DNA from: Alistipes megaguti
Lineage (GTDB): Bacteria > Bacteroidota > Bacteroidia > Bacteroidales > Rikenellaceae
Reading direction: 5' to 3'
DNA: 64,000 nucleotides
Assembly: GCF_900604385.1 (NCBI RefSeq)
Contig: NZ_LR027382.1
Location: forward strand, 310,001 to 374,000
The position numbers and the translations under genes are program-made. The notes beneath the pieces are model-generated. The model did not search any database. It saw only the letters and a program-made list of their open reading frames with translations, and was not told the DNA's origin. Of the stretch, positions 34,715-43,844 are shown one piece after another. The stretch's first letter is position 1, and the number at the start of each line of letters is the position of its first letter.

Positions 34715-37420
34715 CTATTGTTTGCCGGCCGTGAGCTTCTCGATCTGCTTCTCGGCCTCGGCCGTGAGTTTCTCGGCCTGCTTCTCAGCCTCCTCGACCA
34801 GCTTGTCGCCGGCCTTCTTGGCCGCCAGTTTGGCCAGCGCCCCCTTCTTCGAGGCCTCCTCGACCAGTTTGTCGCTCTGCTGCTGGGCCACCTCGATCAG
34901 CTTTTGTCCCGCGTTGCGGGCCTCCTGACGCAGATTCTCAGCCTGCTTGGCAATCTCCTCCGAGAGCGATTCGCTGCCCGTCAGCTTCTGGATCTGCTCG
35001 TTGACCACGTTGGTTACGGCCTCCTGAACCGCCTCCTTCACCCCGAGCGTGATCTTCGGCGAGGTGAACGTTCCCCCGATATTCACGGCCACGTTCTGCA
35101 GCACACCGCCGCCCGGAATGGCCACCTTGGCCTGGTAGTCGATCGTCTGGTCGAGCCCCGTCGAACCCGAAAGGTTGACGTTTACGTCGCCGATCTTCAG
35201 ATCGAAGGGCGAAGTGTTCACCCGGCCGTCGCGGATCTCGAAGCGGATCTTCACATCCTTGGCCTCGATCTTGCGCAGTTTATCGTTGCCCAGCGCATCG
35301 GCCATCGCCTCGAAAGCCTTGATGTTCTGGATATTGATATTCTCCGAGCGGATCTCGCCCGAGGCGTTGAGCGTAGCGAGGTCGGGCGACATAGCCGCAT
35401 CAAGAGCCGTGGCCAGATCGAGCGACAGCGAATAGTTGCCGCCCGTCTTCTCGAAGATCGGCACTAACTGCTTGACCATCTCCAGCTCCTCGAACGTACG
35501 CTGAAACGAGGCATTCGCAAAGTCGGCCTTGAGCTTCAGGGCCGGACGCTTCGGATCGGAGGCCGTCGAGTAGCTTCCCGAGGCCGAGGCCTTGCCTCCG
35601 AAGATGCCCAGCCGCAGGCCGTCGAGCGACAACGTACCGTCGGCCATGCTCATCTCGCCCGTGATGTTTTCGATGGTCATCTTCTGGAAGAGGACCTCCT
35701 TCAGATCGGTATTGAGCGACAGACGCAGGTTGCGCGGAATCTCCAGGGCGGAAGCCGTCGTATCGGCAGCCTCGGCCACCTCCTCCGCAACCTCCTCCTC
35801 GGCGGCGGCATCGTCCGACTCGCTGCCCGGAAGCGCCGCCATGATCTCGTTCAGATCCAACAGTTCGGACTTCACGTAGAGACGTCCCGAAAGCTCCTCG
35901 CCGCGCAGCAGATAACCCAGATAACCGCTCAGCTGGCCGTTGGCCGACAGATCGCTGCGTCCGACCGTCAGGCCGAATTCGCCGAGGGTCATCGCCGCCG
36001 GGGTGATCGTTGCCGCGGCCCGACGGATCTGAATCGGCGGCAGGTTTTCGAGCGTCAGTCCCAACTGCTCGAGCACGAACGTTCCCTTGGCGCCCAGCGA
36101 CTCGTAACGGTTCTTCTCGATGTCGGACATGCGGCCCGAGAGCTGTACGTCGGCCGTAATGACACCCTCGAGTTCAATCCCCTTCTCCAGCGGATAGACC
36201 TCCTTGACGGCTCCCAGATCAATCTTGCCGTCGGCCGTGGCCCGGAACGTCGGGTCGCTGGCCAGATTGGTGGCATAGAAGGTGGCCGCGAGTGAGTTGC
36301 CGGCCATCTGCAGGCCGAATTTCGAGAGGTCGATCTCCGTGCGGTCCATCACGCCGCCCGGATTGGCGATGCGCGCCTCGAGGTTGATGTCCGTAACGGC
36401 CTTCGGCAGCGACGCATACTGGAAGCTGCCGTTGCGCACCGAGGTCTTCAACTCGAAGGCCGGAAGCTGCGAGCCGCGCATCTCGCCGCGGGCCCAAAGC
36501 GAAAGATCCAACTCGCCGCCGGCCGTCAGATTCTTGAACTCCCGCGTATAGAAGGCCGGGATGAGCGACAGCACATCCTTGAACTGCACGCCGTCACAAC
36601 CGGCCTTGAGGGCCATGGCCACGGCGTCGTCCTTCATCTCGACCCAGCCGTCAAGCCCCACCTGGATGGCGTTCAGCCGGAAGGTATTCTTCGAGAAGGT
36701 GAAGTGCATGTTCTTCAGATCGGCGTCGATGTCGGCCACCAGCTCCGCCTCGGCATTGCTCAGCAGCGGAATACCGCCCGAAACGAAATTCGTCCGTTCG
36801 GTCTTCAGACGCAGATCGAGCTGCGTGCGTTCGGCCGACATGTCGCCGCGCAGGCGCAACGACAGCGGATCGGTCGAGAAGCTCATCCGCGTCGAATCAT
36901 CCTCGTAGCGGATCACGGCTCCCGAGATGCGGAAGTCGCGCACCGAAAGGCGGAACGACGAGCCGCCCTCTTCGGAGGGTTTCTCTTCGGCGGCCTCTTC
37001 GGCAGCCGGCTCCTCTTCGGAGGGTTTCATCACATCCCAGTTGACGGCGCCGTCGGCCATCTTGTGGGCGTGCAGCGCCGGATCGGCCAGGATGACCTTC
37101 GTCACCTCATACCCGCCATCGCCGAAGAGCGACAGGAGATTCACCACCACCGAGATGCGCCGGGCGGCCACGATCGTGTCGCCGACGAACGGCTCCTCGG
37201 CGCCGACGAGCGTCAGCCCCTTCAGCTCGACCGAAGCGTTGGGGAAGTGGCGCAGCAGGCTGATGTCGAGTTCCTCGAAATCGAGCGTGGCCGTGAGCAT
37301 CCCGTTGGCTTCCTTCTTCACAATGTCGGCAATCTTGCCCCGCAGAGCGAACGGCACGATGAGTGCGATCGCCAGAATGACCACCACAATCGTGGTCAGA
37401 ATCTTTGCAAACTTTTTCAT
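34715..37420 (-). CDS. AsmA-family envelope protein
   Basis: 901 residues. One N-terminal membrane segment (about 7-28) anchors a very long periplasmic beta-rich part of the AsmA/TamB-like lipid-transfer family: an LDFEELDISLLRHFPNASVELKG start, repeated amphipathic strands, and a C-terminal AsmA-2 part (NINIQNIKAFEAMADALGND, IDYQAKVAIPGGGVLQNVAV). An acidic insert lies near residues 145-152, and the last 80 residues form an Ala/Lys/Glu-rich helical repeat. The family is linked to outer-membrane lipid traffic; the exact role here is inferred. The acetyltransferase gene upstream overlaps by 4 bases. Confidence 0.85.
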   Translation of the reverse strand: MKKFAKILTTIVVVILAIALIVPFALRGKIADIVKKEANGMLTATLDFEELDISLLRHFPNASVELKGLTLVGAEEPFVGDTIVAARRISVVVNLLSLFGDGGYEVTKVILADPALHAHKMADGAVNWDVMKPSEEEPAAEEAAEEKPSEEGGSSFRLSVRDFRISGAVIRYEDDSTRMSFSTDPLSLRLRGDMSAERTQLDLRLKTERTNFVSGGIPLLSNAEAELVADIDADLKNMHFTFSKNTFRLNAIQVGLDGWVEMKDDAVAMALKAGCDGVQFKDVLSLIPAFYTREFKNLTAGGELDLSLWARGEMRGSQLPAFELKTSVRNGSFQYASLPKAVTDINLEARIANPGGVMDRTEIDLSKFGLQMAGNSLAATFYATNLASDPTFRATADGKIDLGAVKEVYPLEKGIELEGVITADVQLSGRMSDIEKNRYESLGAKGTFVLEQLGLTLENLPPIQIRRAAATITPAAMTLGEFGLTVGRSDLSANGQLSGYLGYLLRGEELSGRLYVKSELLDLNEIMAALPGSESDDAAAEEEVAEEVAEAADTTASALEIPRNLRLSLNTDLKEVLFQKMTIENITGEMSMADGTLSLDGLRLGIFGGKASASGSYSTASDPKRPALKLKADFANASFQRTFEELEMVKQLVPIFEKTGGNYSLSLDLATALDAAMSPDLATLNASGEIRSENINIQNIKAFEAMADALGNDKLRKIEAKDVKIRFEIRDGRVNTSPFDLKIGDVNVNLSGSTGLDQTIDYQAKVAIPGGGVLQNVAVNIGGTFTSPKITLGVKEAVQEAVTNVVNEQIQKLTGSESLSEEIAKQAENLRQEARNAGQKLIEVAQQQSDKLVEEASKKGALAKLAAKKAGDKLVEEAEKQAEKLTAEAEKQIEKLTAGKQ

Positions 37421-37929
37421 CCCTTATCCATGTTGGAGACGAAAACCGTTGTCTCCGCCTCGTTGAATCCACATTTCCGGTAGAGGGCCCGTGCCGCCGT
37501 ACGGCGGGGATTGGAGGTAAGCATCAACCGCTCCGCCCCGATCTCGCGGGCCAGGCCTTGCGCCGCCTCGACCAGCGCGTGTCCGGCTCCGCAGCCGCGG
37601 GCCGCGGCGTCGACCACCACATCCTCGATCCAGGCCTTGCGCCCCGACGGTGCGTCATACCACACCAGCGTCAGCACGCCCACGATCCGGCCGCGCGCAA
37701 CGGAATCATCCGCACAGGTCGGCGTCGTCGGCCCGGCCGTCATCGCGGCCTCCGGCGCCTCGGCCTCCCGAGCCACAAAGAGTGCCGTTGTGGGATGGGC
37801 CAGCATCTGCCGTACCCGCTCTTCGAGGGGCGCCGCAAGCCGCGGGGAGAGTTGCGGGAGCAACCGGCAAAACGCCTCCTCCAACTCGGCGGAAAACCCC
37901 TTCACACGATCGACAACAAGCAACTTCAT
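37417..37929 (-). CDS. GNAT-family N-acetyltransferase
   Basis: 170 residues from the ATG at 37929 (MKLLVVDRVKGFSAELEEAF); the frame is open upstream but runs into the B12 riboswitch. The core GNAT motif is IEDVVVDAAARGCGAGHALVEAA (about 110-132), followed by MLTSNPRRTAARALYRKCGF. Acceptor unknown. Overlaps the AsmA-like gene by 4 bases, so the two are translated together. Confidence 0.85.
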   Translation of the reverse strand: MKLLVVDRVKGFSAELEEAFCRLLPQLSPRLAAPLEERVRQMLAHPTTALFVAREAEAPEAAMTAGPTTPTCADDSVARGRIVGVLTLVWYDAPSGRKAWIEDVVVDAAARGCGAGHALVEAAQGLAREIGAERLMLTSNPRRTAARALYRKCGFNEAETTVFVSNMDKG

Positions 37930-37943
37930 CCGGTTATTTTTCA

Positions 37944-37951
37944 CAAAGATA
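37944..37951 (-). promoter_or_regulatory. -7 element of the acetyltransferase/AsmA operon
   Basis: TATCTTTG on the - strand, 14 bases before the acetyltransferase ATG. No matching TTTG at the -33 position. Confidence 0.45.
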
Positions 37952-37994
37952 ACCTTTTTGTCGAAAACAGCATGGTGTTCCGCGGAAAAAAGCG

Positions 37995-38002
37995 TACTTT
38001 TG
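37995..38002 (+). promoter_or_regulatory. -7 element of the B12-uptake operon
   Basis: TACTTTTG just upstream of the cobalamin riboswitch, matching TAnnTTTG. The -33 region is weak. Confidence 0.6.
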
Positions 38003-38009
38003 TCGCGCT

Positions 38010-38175
38010 GCGGTTCCGGGACGGGAGTCGACCGTCCGGGATTAAATGGGAATGCCGTGCAAATCGGCAACAGTTCCCGCTGCTGTAAGTTACGCGTACG
38101 GTCCGGCACTCTCGGCCACTGCCCCACGGGGCGGGAAGGCGCCCGACCGGTAACGAGTCAGAAGACCTGCCGCGG
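38010..38175 (+). promoter_or_regulatory. Cobalamin riboswitch upstream of btuG-type gene
   Basis: All the conserved blocks are in order: AAATGGGAA (38044-38052), GTGCAAATC (38057-38065), a CAG-CCCGCTGCTGTAA core, CGGCCACTG, GGCGGGAAGG and the B12 box GAGTCAGAAGACCTGCC near 38155-38171. It binds adenosylcobalamin and should switch off the downstream uptake operon when B12 is plentiful. About 120 bases separate it from the start codon; I could not pick a clear expression-platform hairpin. Confidence 0.93.
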
Positions 38176-38292
38176 CATTCCGGTCCGAAAACCCCGCGGT
38201 GAATGGGGTTCGACGCGAATCTTCACCCCTTCCGCCGAACGCCGCCCTCCGCCCGGGCTCGGGCTCGGGCCTTCAAAAACCAAACCGGACGG

Positions 38293-39348
38293 ATGAAACA
38301 CGCACTGCGACATATGCTGTTGCGGAGCCTTCTGCTCCTGACGGGAGCCCTCTCCACGGGCGCCTGCATGGAGTACGGGCCCCAGGCCGAAGAGGCGTTC
38401 GACCTCCGCGGCCGCGGCCTCTTCATCACCTGCGAGGGCAACTTCATGTGGGACAACGCCTCGCTGTCGTACTACGACCCCGAGTCGCGACGCCTCGAAA
38501 ACACCGTCTTCCTGCGCGCCAACGGCATGAAACTCGGCGACGTGGCTCAGTCGATGACCCTTCACGACGGAAAGGGCTATGTCGTGGTCAACAATTCGGG
38601 GGTGATCTACGTCATCGACCCCGACACGTTCCGCATCACAGGACTCATCGAGGAGGTGGTCTCGCCGCGACAGATCCTCTTCGTCGACGAGCAGACGGCC
38701 TACATCTCGGACCTCTATGATCCGCGGATCACGGTCGTCGACCCGCGCACCAACCGCATCCGCTCGCGCATCGACATGAACGGCCACCGCTCGACCGAAC
38801 AGATGGTCCTCTCGGGCGACCGCGTACTGGTCAACTGCTGGTCGTACGACAACAAGATCCTGGCCATCGACACCCGCACCGAACGGCTCGTCGACTCGCT
38901 GACCGTGGGCTGGCAGCCCAATTCGCTCGTGCTGGACCGTCACGGCAAGCTCTGGACCGCCACCGACGGACGGTCAGGCGAGGCCCCGGCCCTGTGGCGG
39001 ATCGACGCCGCGACGCTCGAGGTCGAGCGCCGCTTCGAACTGCCGGCCGAGCGTCCGCCGTCGCGGCTGACGCTCGACGCGGCCAACGACCGCCTCTACT
39101 TCATCGCCCGCGACGTATGGCGCATGTCCACGCAGGATGAAAGTCTTCCGGCGGAGCCCTTCCTCCCCTACGCCGGGACGCTTTACTACGGGCTGGGGAT
39201 CGATCCCGACACGGACGAGGTCTACGTCGCCGACGCCATCGACTACGTGCAGAACGGCGTCGTCTACCGCTTCACGGCGGAAGGGCAGCCCGTCGATACG
39301 CTCCGCGTGGGGGTCATCCCCGGCAACTTCTGTTTCAAACGACTCTGA
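38293..39348 (+). CDS. btuG: BtuG-type surface B12-binding beta-propeller lipoprotein
   Basis: 351 residues from the ATG at 38293. Lipoprotein signal with Cys25 (LSTGACMEYG), then repeated propeller blades (for example VVVNNSGVIYVIDPDTFRI, VVDPRTNRI, ILAIDTRTERLVDSL), the YncE/DUF5074-like fold of Bacteroides BtuG. BtuG sits on BtuB at the cell surface and captures B12 with very high affinity. The call rests on the fold, the riboswitch just upstream and btuB in the same operon. Confidence 0.8.
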   Translation: MKHALRHMLLRSLLLLTGALSTGACMEYGPQAEEAFDLRGRGLFITCEGNFMWDNASLSYYDPESRRLENTVFLRANGMKLGDVAQSMTLHDGKGYVVVNNSGVIYVIDPDTFRITGLIEEVVSPRQILFVDEQTAYISDLYDPRITVVDPRTNRIRSRIDMNGHRSTEQMVLSGDRVLVNCWSYDNKILAIDTRTERLVDSLTVGWQPNSLVLDRHGKLWTATDGRSGEAPALWRIDAATLEVERRFELPAERPPSRLTLDAANDRLYFIARDVWRMSTQDESLPAEPFLPYAGTLYYGLGIDPDTDEVYVADAIDYVQNGVVYRFTAEGQPVDTLRVGVIPGNFCFKRL

Positions 39349-39370
39349 ACCACCAGACAAACATCCGATC

Positions 39371-40297
39371 ATGAAAAAGATATCCCTGAAACACGGCGCG
39401 TGGCTCCTGATCGCGACCACGGCCTGCAACTCGAGCGAGACGATCACCACGGTCCGCGAGGAGTTCCCCACCTCGAAGGTTCTCGAATACACCCCGGCTC
39501 CGGGACAGTTCATCAACAGCACGCTGGCCGGCTTCCCGCAGGAGCCGATCACCACCCCCGAAGCGGCCGCCGCCTACGCCTCGGCCCGTCTGACCCGGGG
39601 CAGTGAGTCCGACTCCGGCACCGAAACCGTCACCTACGGATTTGTCTCGCTCGGAGGCTGGGGTGGATACATCATCCTGGGATTCGACGAGCCGGTGCCC
39701 AATTCGGGCGGTGCGGAGTACGACCTCTACGTCACGGGCAACTCCTTCAACGGTTCGTCGGAGCCGGGCATCGTCTCGGTGGCGCAGGACACGAACGGCG
39801 ACGGTTCGCCCGCGGGCGAGACCTGGTACGAACTCAAGGGAAGCGAGGAGGCCCGGGTCACGCGCGGCTACGAGGTCACCTACACCGCACAGGAGGACGG
39901 TTCGGTCGCCTGGACGGACAACCGCGGCGGCAGCGGAACGATCGAACGCACGATCCATACGCAGAGCTACATTCCGGCCTGGGTCGGCGAGCTGACCTAC
40001 ACGGGAACCCGCCTTCCGGGCAACGTCGTCCCCGACGAGCAGACCGGCATCTACGACATGCAGTCCTTCGCCTGGGGATACGCCGACAATTCGTCGACGA
40101 TCGACGGTGCCGGGTCGAAGAACCGCTTCCGCATCGCCAATGCCGTCGACGGGGAGGGAAATCCGGTCGACCTGCGGCAGATCGACTTCATCCGCATCCA
40201 GACCGGCGTGAACTGCACGGCCGGCAACGGCGTGGGCGAAATCTCGACCGAGGTGTGCGGCGTGGGCTGCTACCGCACCGTCACCCGAACCGAATAG
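39371..40297 (+). CDS. Second surface lipoprotein of the B12 operon
   Basis: 308 residues from the ATG at 39371. Short lipoprotein signal with Cys19 (LLIATTACNSSET). The body is beta-rich: GFVSLGGWGGYIILGFDEPV, YDLYVTGNSFNGSSEPGIVS, then an Asp/Asn-rich stretch (DTNGDGSPAGE) suggestive of calcium binding, then ETWYELKG. This family often lies between btuG and btuB in Bacteroidetes B12 loci. It may be a further B12 capture protein (BtuH-like role), but I cannot confirm which. It ends 7 bases before btuB. Confidence 0.65.
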   Translation: MKKISLKHGAWLLIATTACNSSETITTVREEFPTSKVLEYTPAPGQFINSTLAGFPQEPITTPEAAAAYASARLTRGSESDSGTETVTYGFVSLGGWGGYIILGFDEPVPNSGGAEYDLYVTGNSFNGSSEPGIVSVAQDTNGDGSPAGETWYELKGSEEARVTRGYEVTYTAQEDGSVAWTDNRGGSGTIERTIHTQSYIPAWVGELTYTGTRLPGNVVPDEQTGIYDMQSFAWGYADNSSTIDGAGSKNRFRIANAVDGEGNPVDLRQIDFIRIQTGVNCTAGNGVGEISTEVCGVGCYRTVTRTE

Positions 40298-40304
40298 CGA
40301 GGCG

Positions 40305-42359
40305 GTGAGGAGCGTTGCCGTCATACTCGCCGCACTGCTCTGCACGGGGAACGTCCTGGCGCAGCGCGACTCCACGGCCCGCACCGTGGCCATCGAGCAG
40401 GTCGAGATCGCCGGGCGCCGCCCGATGAAGGAGATCGGCGTGCAGCGCACCGTCCTCGACAGCGCCATCCTGCGTGAGAACATCTCCTCGTCGCTGGCCG
40501 ACGCCCTGAGCGCCGGCTCGACCCTCTTCATCAAGTCCTACGGCCGCGCGACGCTCTCCACGGCCTCATTCCGCGGCACGGCCCCCTCCCACACGCAGGT
40601 CACCTGGAACGGCATGAAGGTCAACTCGCCGATGCTCGGACAGGTGGACTTCTCGCTCATCCCCTCCTACTTCGTCGACCGCGCGGCGATCTACCACGGG
40701 GCCAGCTCGGTGGGGATCACCGGCGGCGGTCTGGGCGGCGCCATCACGCTGGCCACCCGCCAACCCGACCGGGAGGGGCTCTCGCTGCGCTACATCCAAG
40801 GCATCGGGTCGTTCACCACGTTCGACGAATTTCTGCAGCTGAGCTACCGCGGCCGGCGCTGGAGCTCCTCGACGCGGCTGCTGGTCAGCACCTCGGAGAA
40901 CGACTTCCGCTACCGCAACTACGACTCGAAACAGTTCACGACCGATGCCGACGGGCAGATCGTCGGAAGCTACTACCCGCTCGTGCGCAACCGCAACGGC
41001 GCCTTCCGCGACCTGCACCTGCTCCAGGAGCTCTACTACACGTCGGATCGCGGCGACCACTTCTCGCTGGCGGCCTGGTATCTCGATACCGACCGCGGGC
41101 TGGCCCTCTTGTCGTCGGACCGCAACACCTCGCGCGAAAAGCGCAACTCGCAGGCCGAACGCACGCTGCGGGCCGTCGTCTCGTGGGACCGCCTCTTCGG
41201 CGGGGTGAAGGTCGGGGCCCGCGCCGGCTACACCTACGACGATCTGCGCTACCGCATGGAGTCGGACCCCGACGGGGCGGGCAACTTCATCCCGGTGACC
41301 GACGCCCGGAGCCGGATCCACACCCTCTTCATCCGGGCCGAAGCCGAATACACGCCGAACGAGCAGTGGCTCTTCGCGGCCAACCTCTCGGGCCACCAGC
41401 ACCGCGTTCACAGCGGCGACCTCTCGGTGATCGACGCCACGACGGGCCGACAGGCCGACACGCTCTACCGTCAGGAGCGGTTCGAGCTCTCGGCCTTCGC
41501 CTCGGCCAAGTGGCGTCCGGTACCGCGACTGGGGGTGGCCGTCGACCTGCGATGGGAGCTCTACGGCGACCGCTCGACGCCGCTCATCCCGGCGCTGTTC
41601 GTCGACTGGCAGGCCTCCCAACGCGGCCATGTCGTGCTGAAGGCCTCGGCGGCCCGCAACTACCGCTACCCGACGCTCAACGACCTCTACTTCCAGCCGG
41701 GCGGCAATCCGGATCTCGACCCCGAACGCGGCTGGACGTGGGATGCCGGCGTGGAGTCGACGCTCCGCAGCCGGCGCAGCTCGCTCCGCCTCTCGGCCAC
41801 GCTCTTCGACTCGCGCATCGACGACTGGATCCTCTGGATCGCCACGGCCAAGCAGGGGGTCTATACGCCGATCAACATCCGCCGCGTCCACAGCTACGGC
41901 GCCGAGGGCAAGATCACGGCCTCGACCTCGACCGCCTCGGGGTGGCGCTTCTCGGCGGACGGCAACCTGGCCTGGACCCGCTCGATCAACCGCGGCGACA
42001 AGTTCTCCGAGGCCGACGAGTCGGTGGGCCGCCAGCTGGTCTACATTCCGGTCTGGTCGGGGGCCCTCACGGCACGGGTGGCGTGGCGCCGCTGGGTGCT
42101 GAGCTACAAGTGGCAGTGGTACAGCGAGCGCTTCACCATGTCGAACAACGACCTCGGGGCGCTGGGACGCGTGCCGGCCTACCTGATGAACGACCTGGCG
42201 CTGGAGAAGAGCCTCGAGTTCCGCCGTCTGACGCTCTCGCTCAAGGGGTGCATCTACAACCTCTTCAACGAAGAGTACCAGTCGGTGTTGGGGCGCCCGA
42301 TGCCGCGTCTGAACGCCTCGTTCTTCATCGGTCTGACCCCAAAATTCCGCAATCCATGA
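40305..42359 (+). CDS. btuB: TonB-dependent vitamin B12 receptor
   Basis: 684 residues from a GTG at 40305; the first residues form a signal peptide (MRSVAVILAALLCTGNVLAQ). The plug domain spans about 40-150 (SFRGTAPSHTQVTWNGMKVN, GASSVGITGGGLGGAITLAT) and the rest is a 22-strand barrel ending in FFIGLTPKF. No carboxypeptidase-like N-terminal domain, consistent with BtuB rather than SusC. Assigned to B12 from the riboswitch and BtuG neighbour. Its stop overlaps the next start (ATGA). Confidence 0.85.
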   Translation: MRSVAVILAALLCTGNVLAQRDSTARTVAIEQVEIAGRRPMKEIGVQRTVLDSAILRENISSSLADALSAGSTLFIKSYGRATLSTASFRGTAPSHTQVTWNGMKVNSPMLGQVDFSLIPSYFVDRAAIYHGASSVGITGGGLGGAITLATRQPDREGLSLRYIQGIGSFTTFDEFLQLSYRGRRWSSSTRLLVSTSENDFRYRNYDSKQFTTDADGQIVGSYYPLVRNRNGAFRDLHLLQELYYTSDRGDHFSLAAWYLDTDRGLALLSSDRNTSREKRNSQAERTLRAVVSWDRLFGGVKVGARAGYTYDDLRYRMESDPDGAGNFIPVTDARSRIHTLFIRAEAEYTPNEQWLFAANLSGHQHRVHSGDLSVIDATTGRQADTLYRQERFELSAFASAKWRPVPRLGVAVDLRWELYGDRSTPLIPALFVDWQASQRGHVVLKASAARNYRYPTLNDLYFQPGGNPDLDPERGWTWDAGVESTLRSRRSSLRLSATLFDSRIDDWILWIATAKQGVYTPINIRRVHSYGAEGKITASTSTASGWRFSADGNLAWTRSINRGDKFSEADESVGRQLVYIPVWSGALTARVAWRRWVLSYKWQWYSERFTMSNNDLGALGRVPAYLMNDLALEKSLEFRRLTLSLKGCIYNLFNEEYQSVLGRPMPRLNASFFIGLTPKFRNP

Positions 42360-43039
42360 AAATCCGCGAACAGCTCCTTGCGATGGCCGACCCGGCCTAC
42401 CGCGACTTCAACGCCTCGCTGATCCCCGGCATCGGGCCCTCGATCGGCATCCGCATCCCCCGCCTGCGGGCCCTGGCCCGCGAAATCGCCCGCAGCGATG
42501 CGTGGCGCGACGTGCTCCGCGACGACAACTGCCCCTACCACGAAGAGCGCATGCTGCAGGGGATGGTCATCGGTGCGGTCCGCTGTCCGGTCGACGAAAA
42601 GCTCGAACTGGTGGCCCGCTTCGTCCCGAAGATCGACAACTGGGCGCTGTGCGACTGCTTCTGCTGGAAGCTGCGCCCCGCGGAGCGGGAGCCCATGTGG
42701 CGCTTCATCCAGCCCTACTTCGACTCTCCGCGCGAGTACGATGAGCGCTTCGCCGTGGTGATGGCCACGGCCAACTTCATCGACGCGGAGCACCTCGAGG
42801 CGCTGTTGCGCCGCTTCGAGGCGTTCCACCACGAGGGCTACTACGCCCGCATGGGGGTGGCGTGGGCTGTTTCGGTCTGCTATGTCCGCTTCCCCGAACG
42901 CATGCGCCGCTGGCTGGCGGATGCCTGTCCGCTCGATGCGTGGACCTTCAACAAGTCGCTGCAGAAGATCGTCGAGTCGCTGCGCGTCTCGGACGACGAC
43001 CGACGCTTCGTGCGCTCGCTGCGACGAATCGCAAAATAA
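42356..43039 (+). CDS. DNA alkylation repair protein (AlkD-like)
   Basis: 227 residues from the ATG at 42356. Helical HEAT-like repeat protein of the AlkC/AlkD family: residues about 20-60 include IGPSIGIRIPRLRALAREIA, then YHEERMLQGMVIG, VPKIDNWALCDCFCWKL, and RMGVAWAVSVCYVRFPERM. The WALCD segment contains the Trp/Asp pair near the AlkD active site. The family excises positively charged alkylated bases without base flipping. It overlaps btuB by 4 bases, so it should share the B12-controlled transcript. Confidence 0.9.
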   Translation: MKIREQLLAMADPAYRDFNASLIPGIGPSIGIRIPRLRALAREIARSDAWRDVLRDDNCPYHEERMLQGMVIGAVRCPVDEKLELVARFVPKIDNWALCDCFCWKLRPAEREPMWRFIQPYFDSPREYDERFAVVMATANFIDAEHLEALLRRFEAFHHEGYYARMGVAWAVSVCYVRFPERMRRWLADACPLDAWTFNKSLQKIVESLRVSDDDRRFVRSLRRIAK

Positions 43040-43072
43040 CGGCGACAAAAAACGGAATTCGGAAAATAATCG

Positions 43073-43080
43073 TATATTTG
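43073..43080 (+). promoter_or_regulatory. -7 element before the DPM1-like glycosyltransferase
   Basis: TATATTTG matches TAnnTTTG, 29 bases before the start codon. No TTTG at the -33 position. Confidence 0.5.
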
Positions 43081-43109
43081 TCTTACCAAACCATTTACGC
43101 AGATACGTC

Positions 43110-43832
43110 ATGCGAAAACTCGTCATCATCCCGACCTACAACGAAAAGGAGAACATCTCGAAGATGATCTCCAAGGTCTTCTCGCTGCCCGAACCCTTCG
43201 AAATGCTCGTCATCGACGACGGCTCGCCCGACGGCACGGCCGACATCGTCCGCCAGCGCCAGCAGGAGTTTCCCGGAACGCTCCACCTGCTCCAGCGCTC
43301 GGGCAAACAGGGCCTCGGAACCGCCTACCTCACCGGATTCCGCTGGGGTCTCGAGAACGGCTTCGACTACATCTGCGAGATGGACTGCGACTTCTCGCAC
43401 AACCCCGACGACCTGGTCCGCCTCTACCGCGCCGCCGTCGAGGGCGACTACGACGTGGTCGTCGGCTCGCGTTACGTCAAGGGGGTCAACGTCGTCAACT
43501 GGCCCATGTCGCGGCTGCTGATGTCCTACTTTGCCTCGGTCTACGTGCGTACGGTCACCCGTCTGCCGCTGCGTGACGCCACGGCCGGATTCGTCTGCTA
43601 TTCGCGCCGCGCGCTGGAGACCATCGATCTGGACGCCATCCGCATGAAGGGTTACGGCTTCCAGATCGAAATGAAATACACGGCCTGGCGGCTCGGTCTG
43701 AAGCTCCACGAGGTGTCGATCATCTTCGTCGAGCGTTGCGAAGGGGTCTCGAAGATGTCGGGCGGCATCTTCCGCGAAGCCTTCTTCGGGGTGCTGGGAC
43801 TCCCGTTCCGCCGCATCCGCAAACGACAGTAA
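43110..43832 (+). CDS. Polyprenol-phosphate mannosyl/glucosyltransferase (DPM1-like GT2)
   Basis: 240 residues from the ATG at 43110 (MRKLVIIPTYNEKENISKMI). GT2 catalytic motifs: VIDDGSPDGTADIV, CEMDCDFSHNPDDL (the DxD metal site) and GSRYVKGVNVVNW. The length and lack of C-terminal membrane segments match soluble dolichol-phosphate-mannose-synthase-like enzymes. It should charge undecaprenyl phosphate with a sugar for use by integral-membrane glycosyltransferases such as those encoded next to it. Confidence 0.9.
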   Translation: MRKLVIIPTYNEKENISKMISKVFSLPEPFEMLVIDDGSPDGTADIVRQRQQEFPGTLHLLQRSGKQGLGTAYLTGFRWGLENGFDYICEMDCDFSHNPDDLVRLYRAAVEGDYDVVVGSRYVKGVNVVNWPMSRLLMSYFASVYVRTVTRLPLRDATAGFVCYSRRALETIDLDAIRMKGYGFQIEMKYTAWRLGLKLHEVSIIFVERCEGVSKMSGGIFREAFFGVLGLPFRRIRKRQ

Positions 43833-43844
43833 TCCCCGCAGCGC

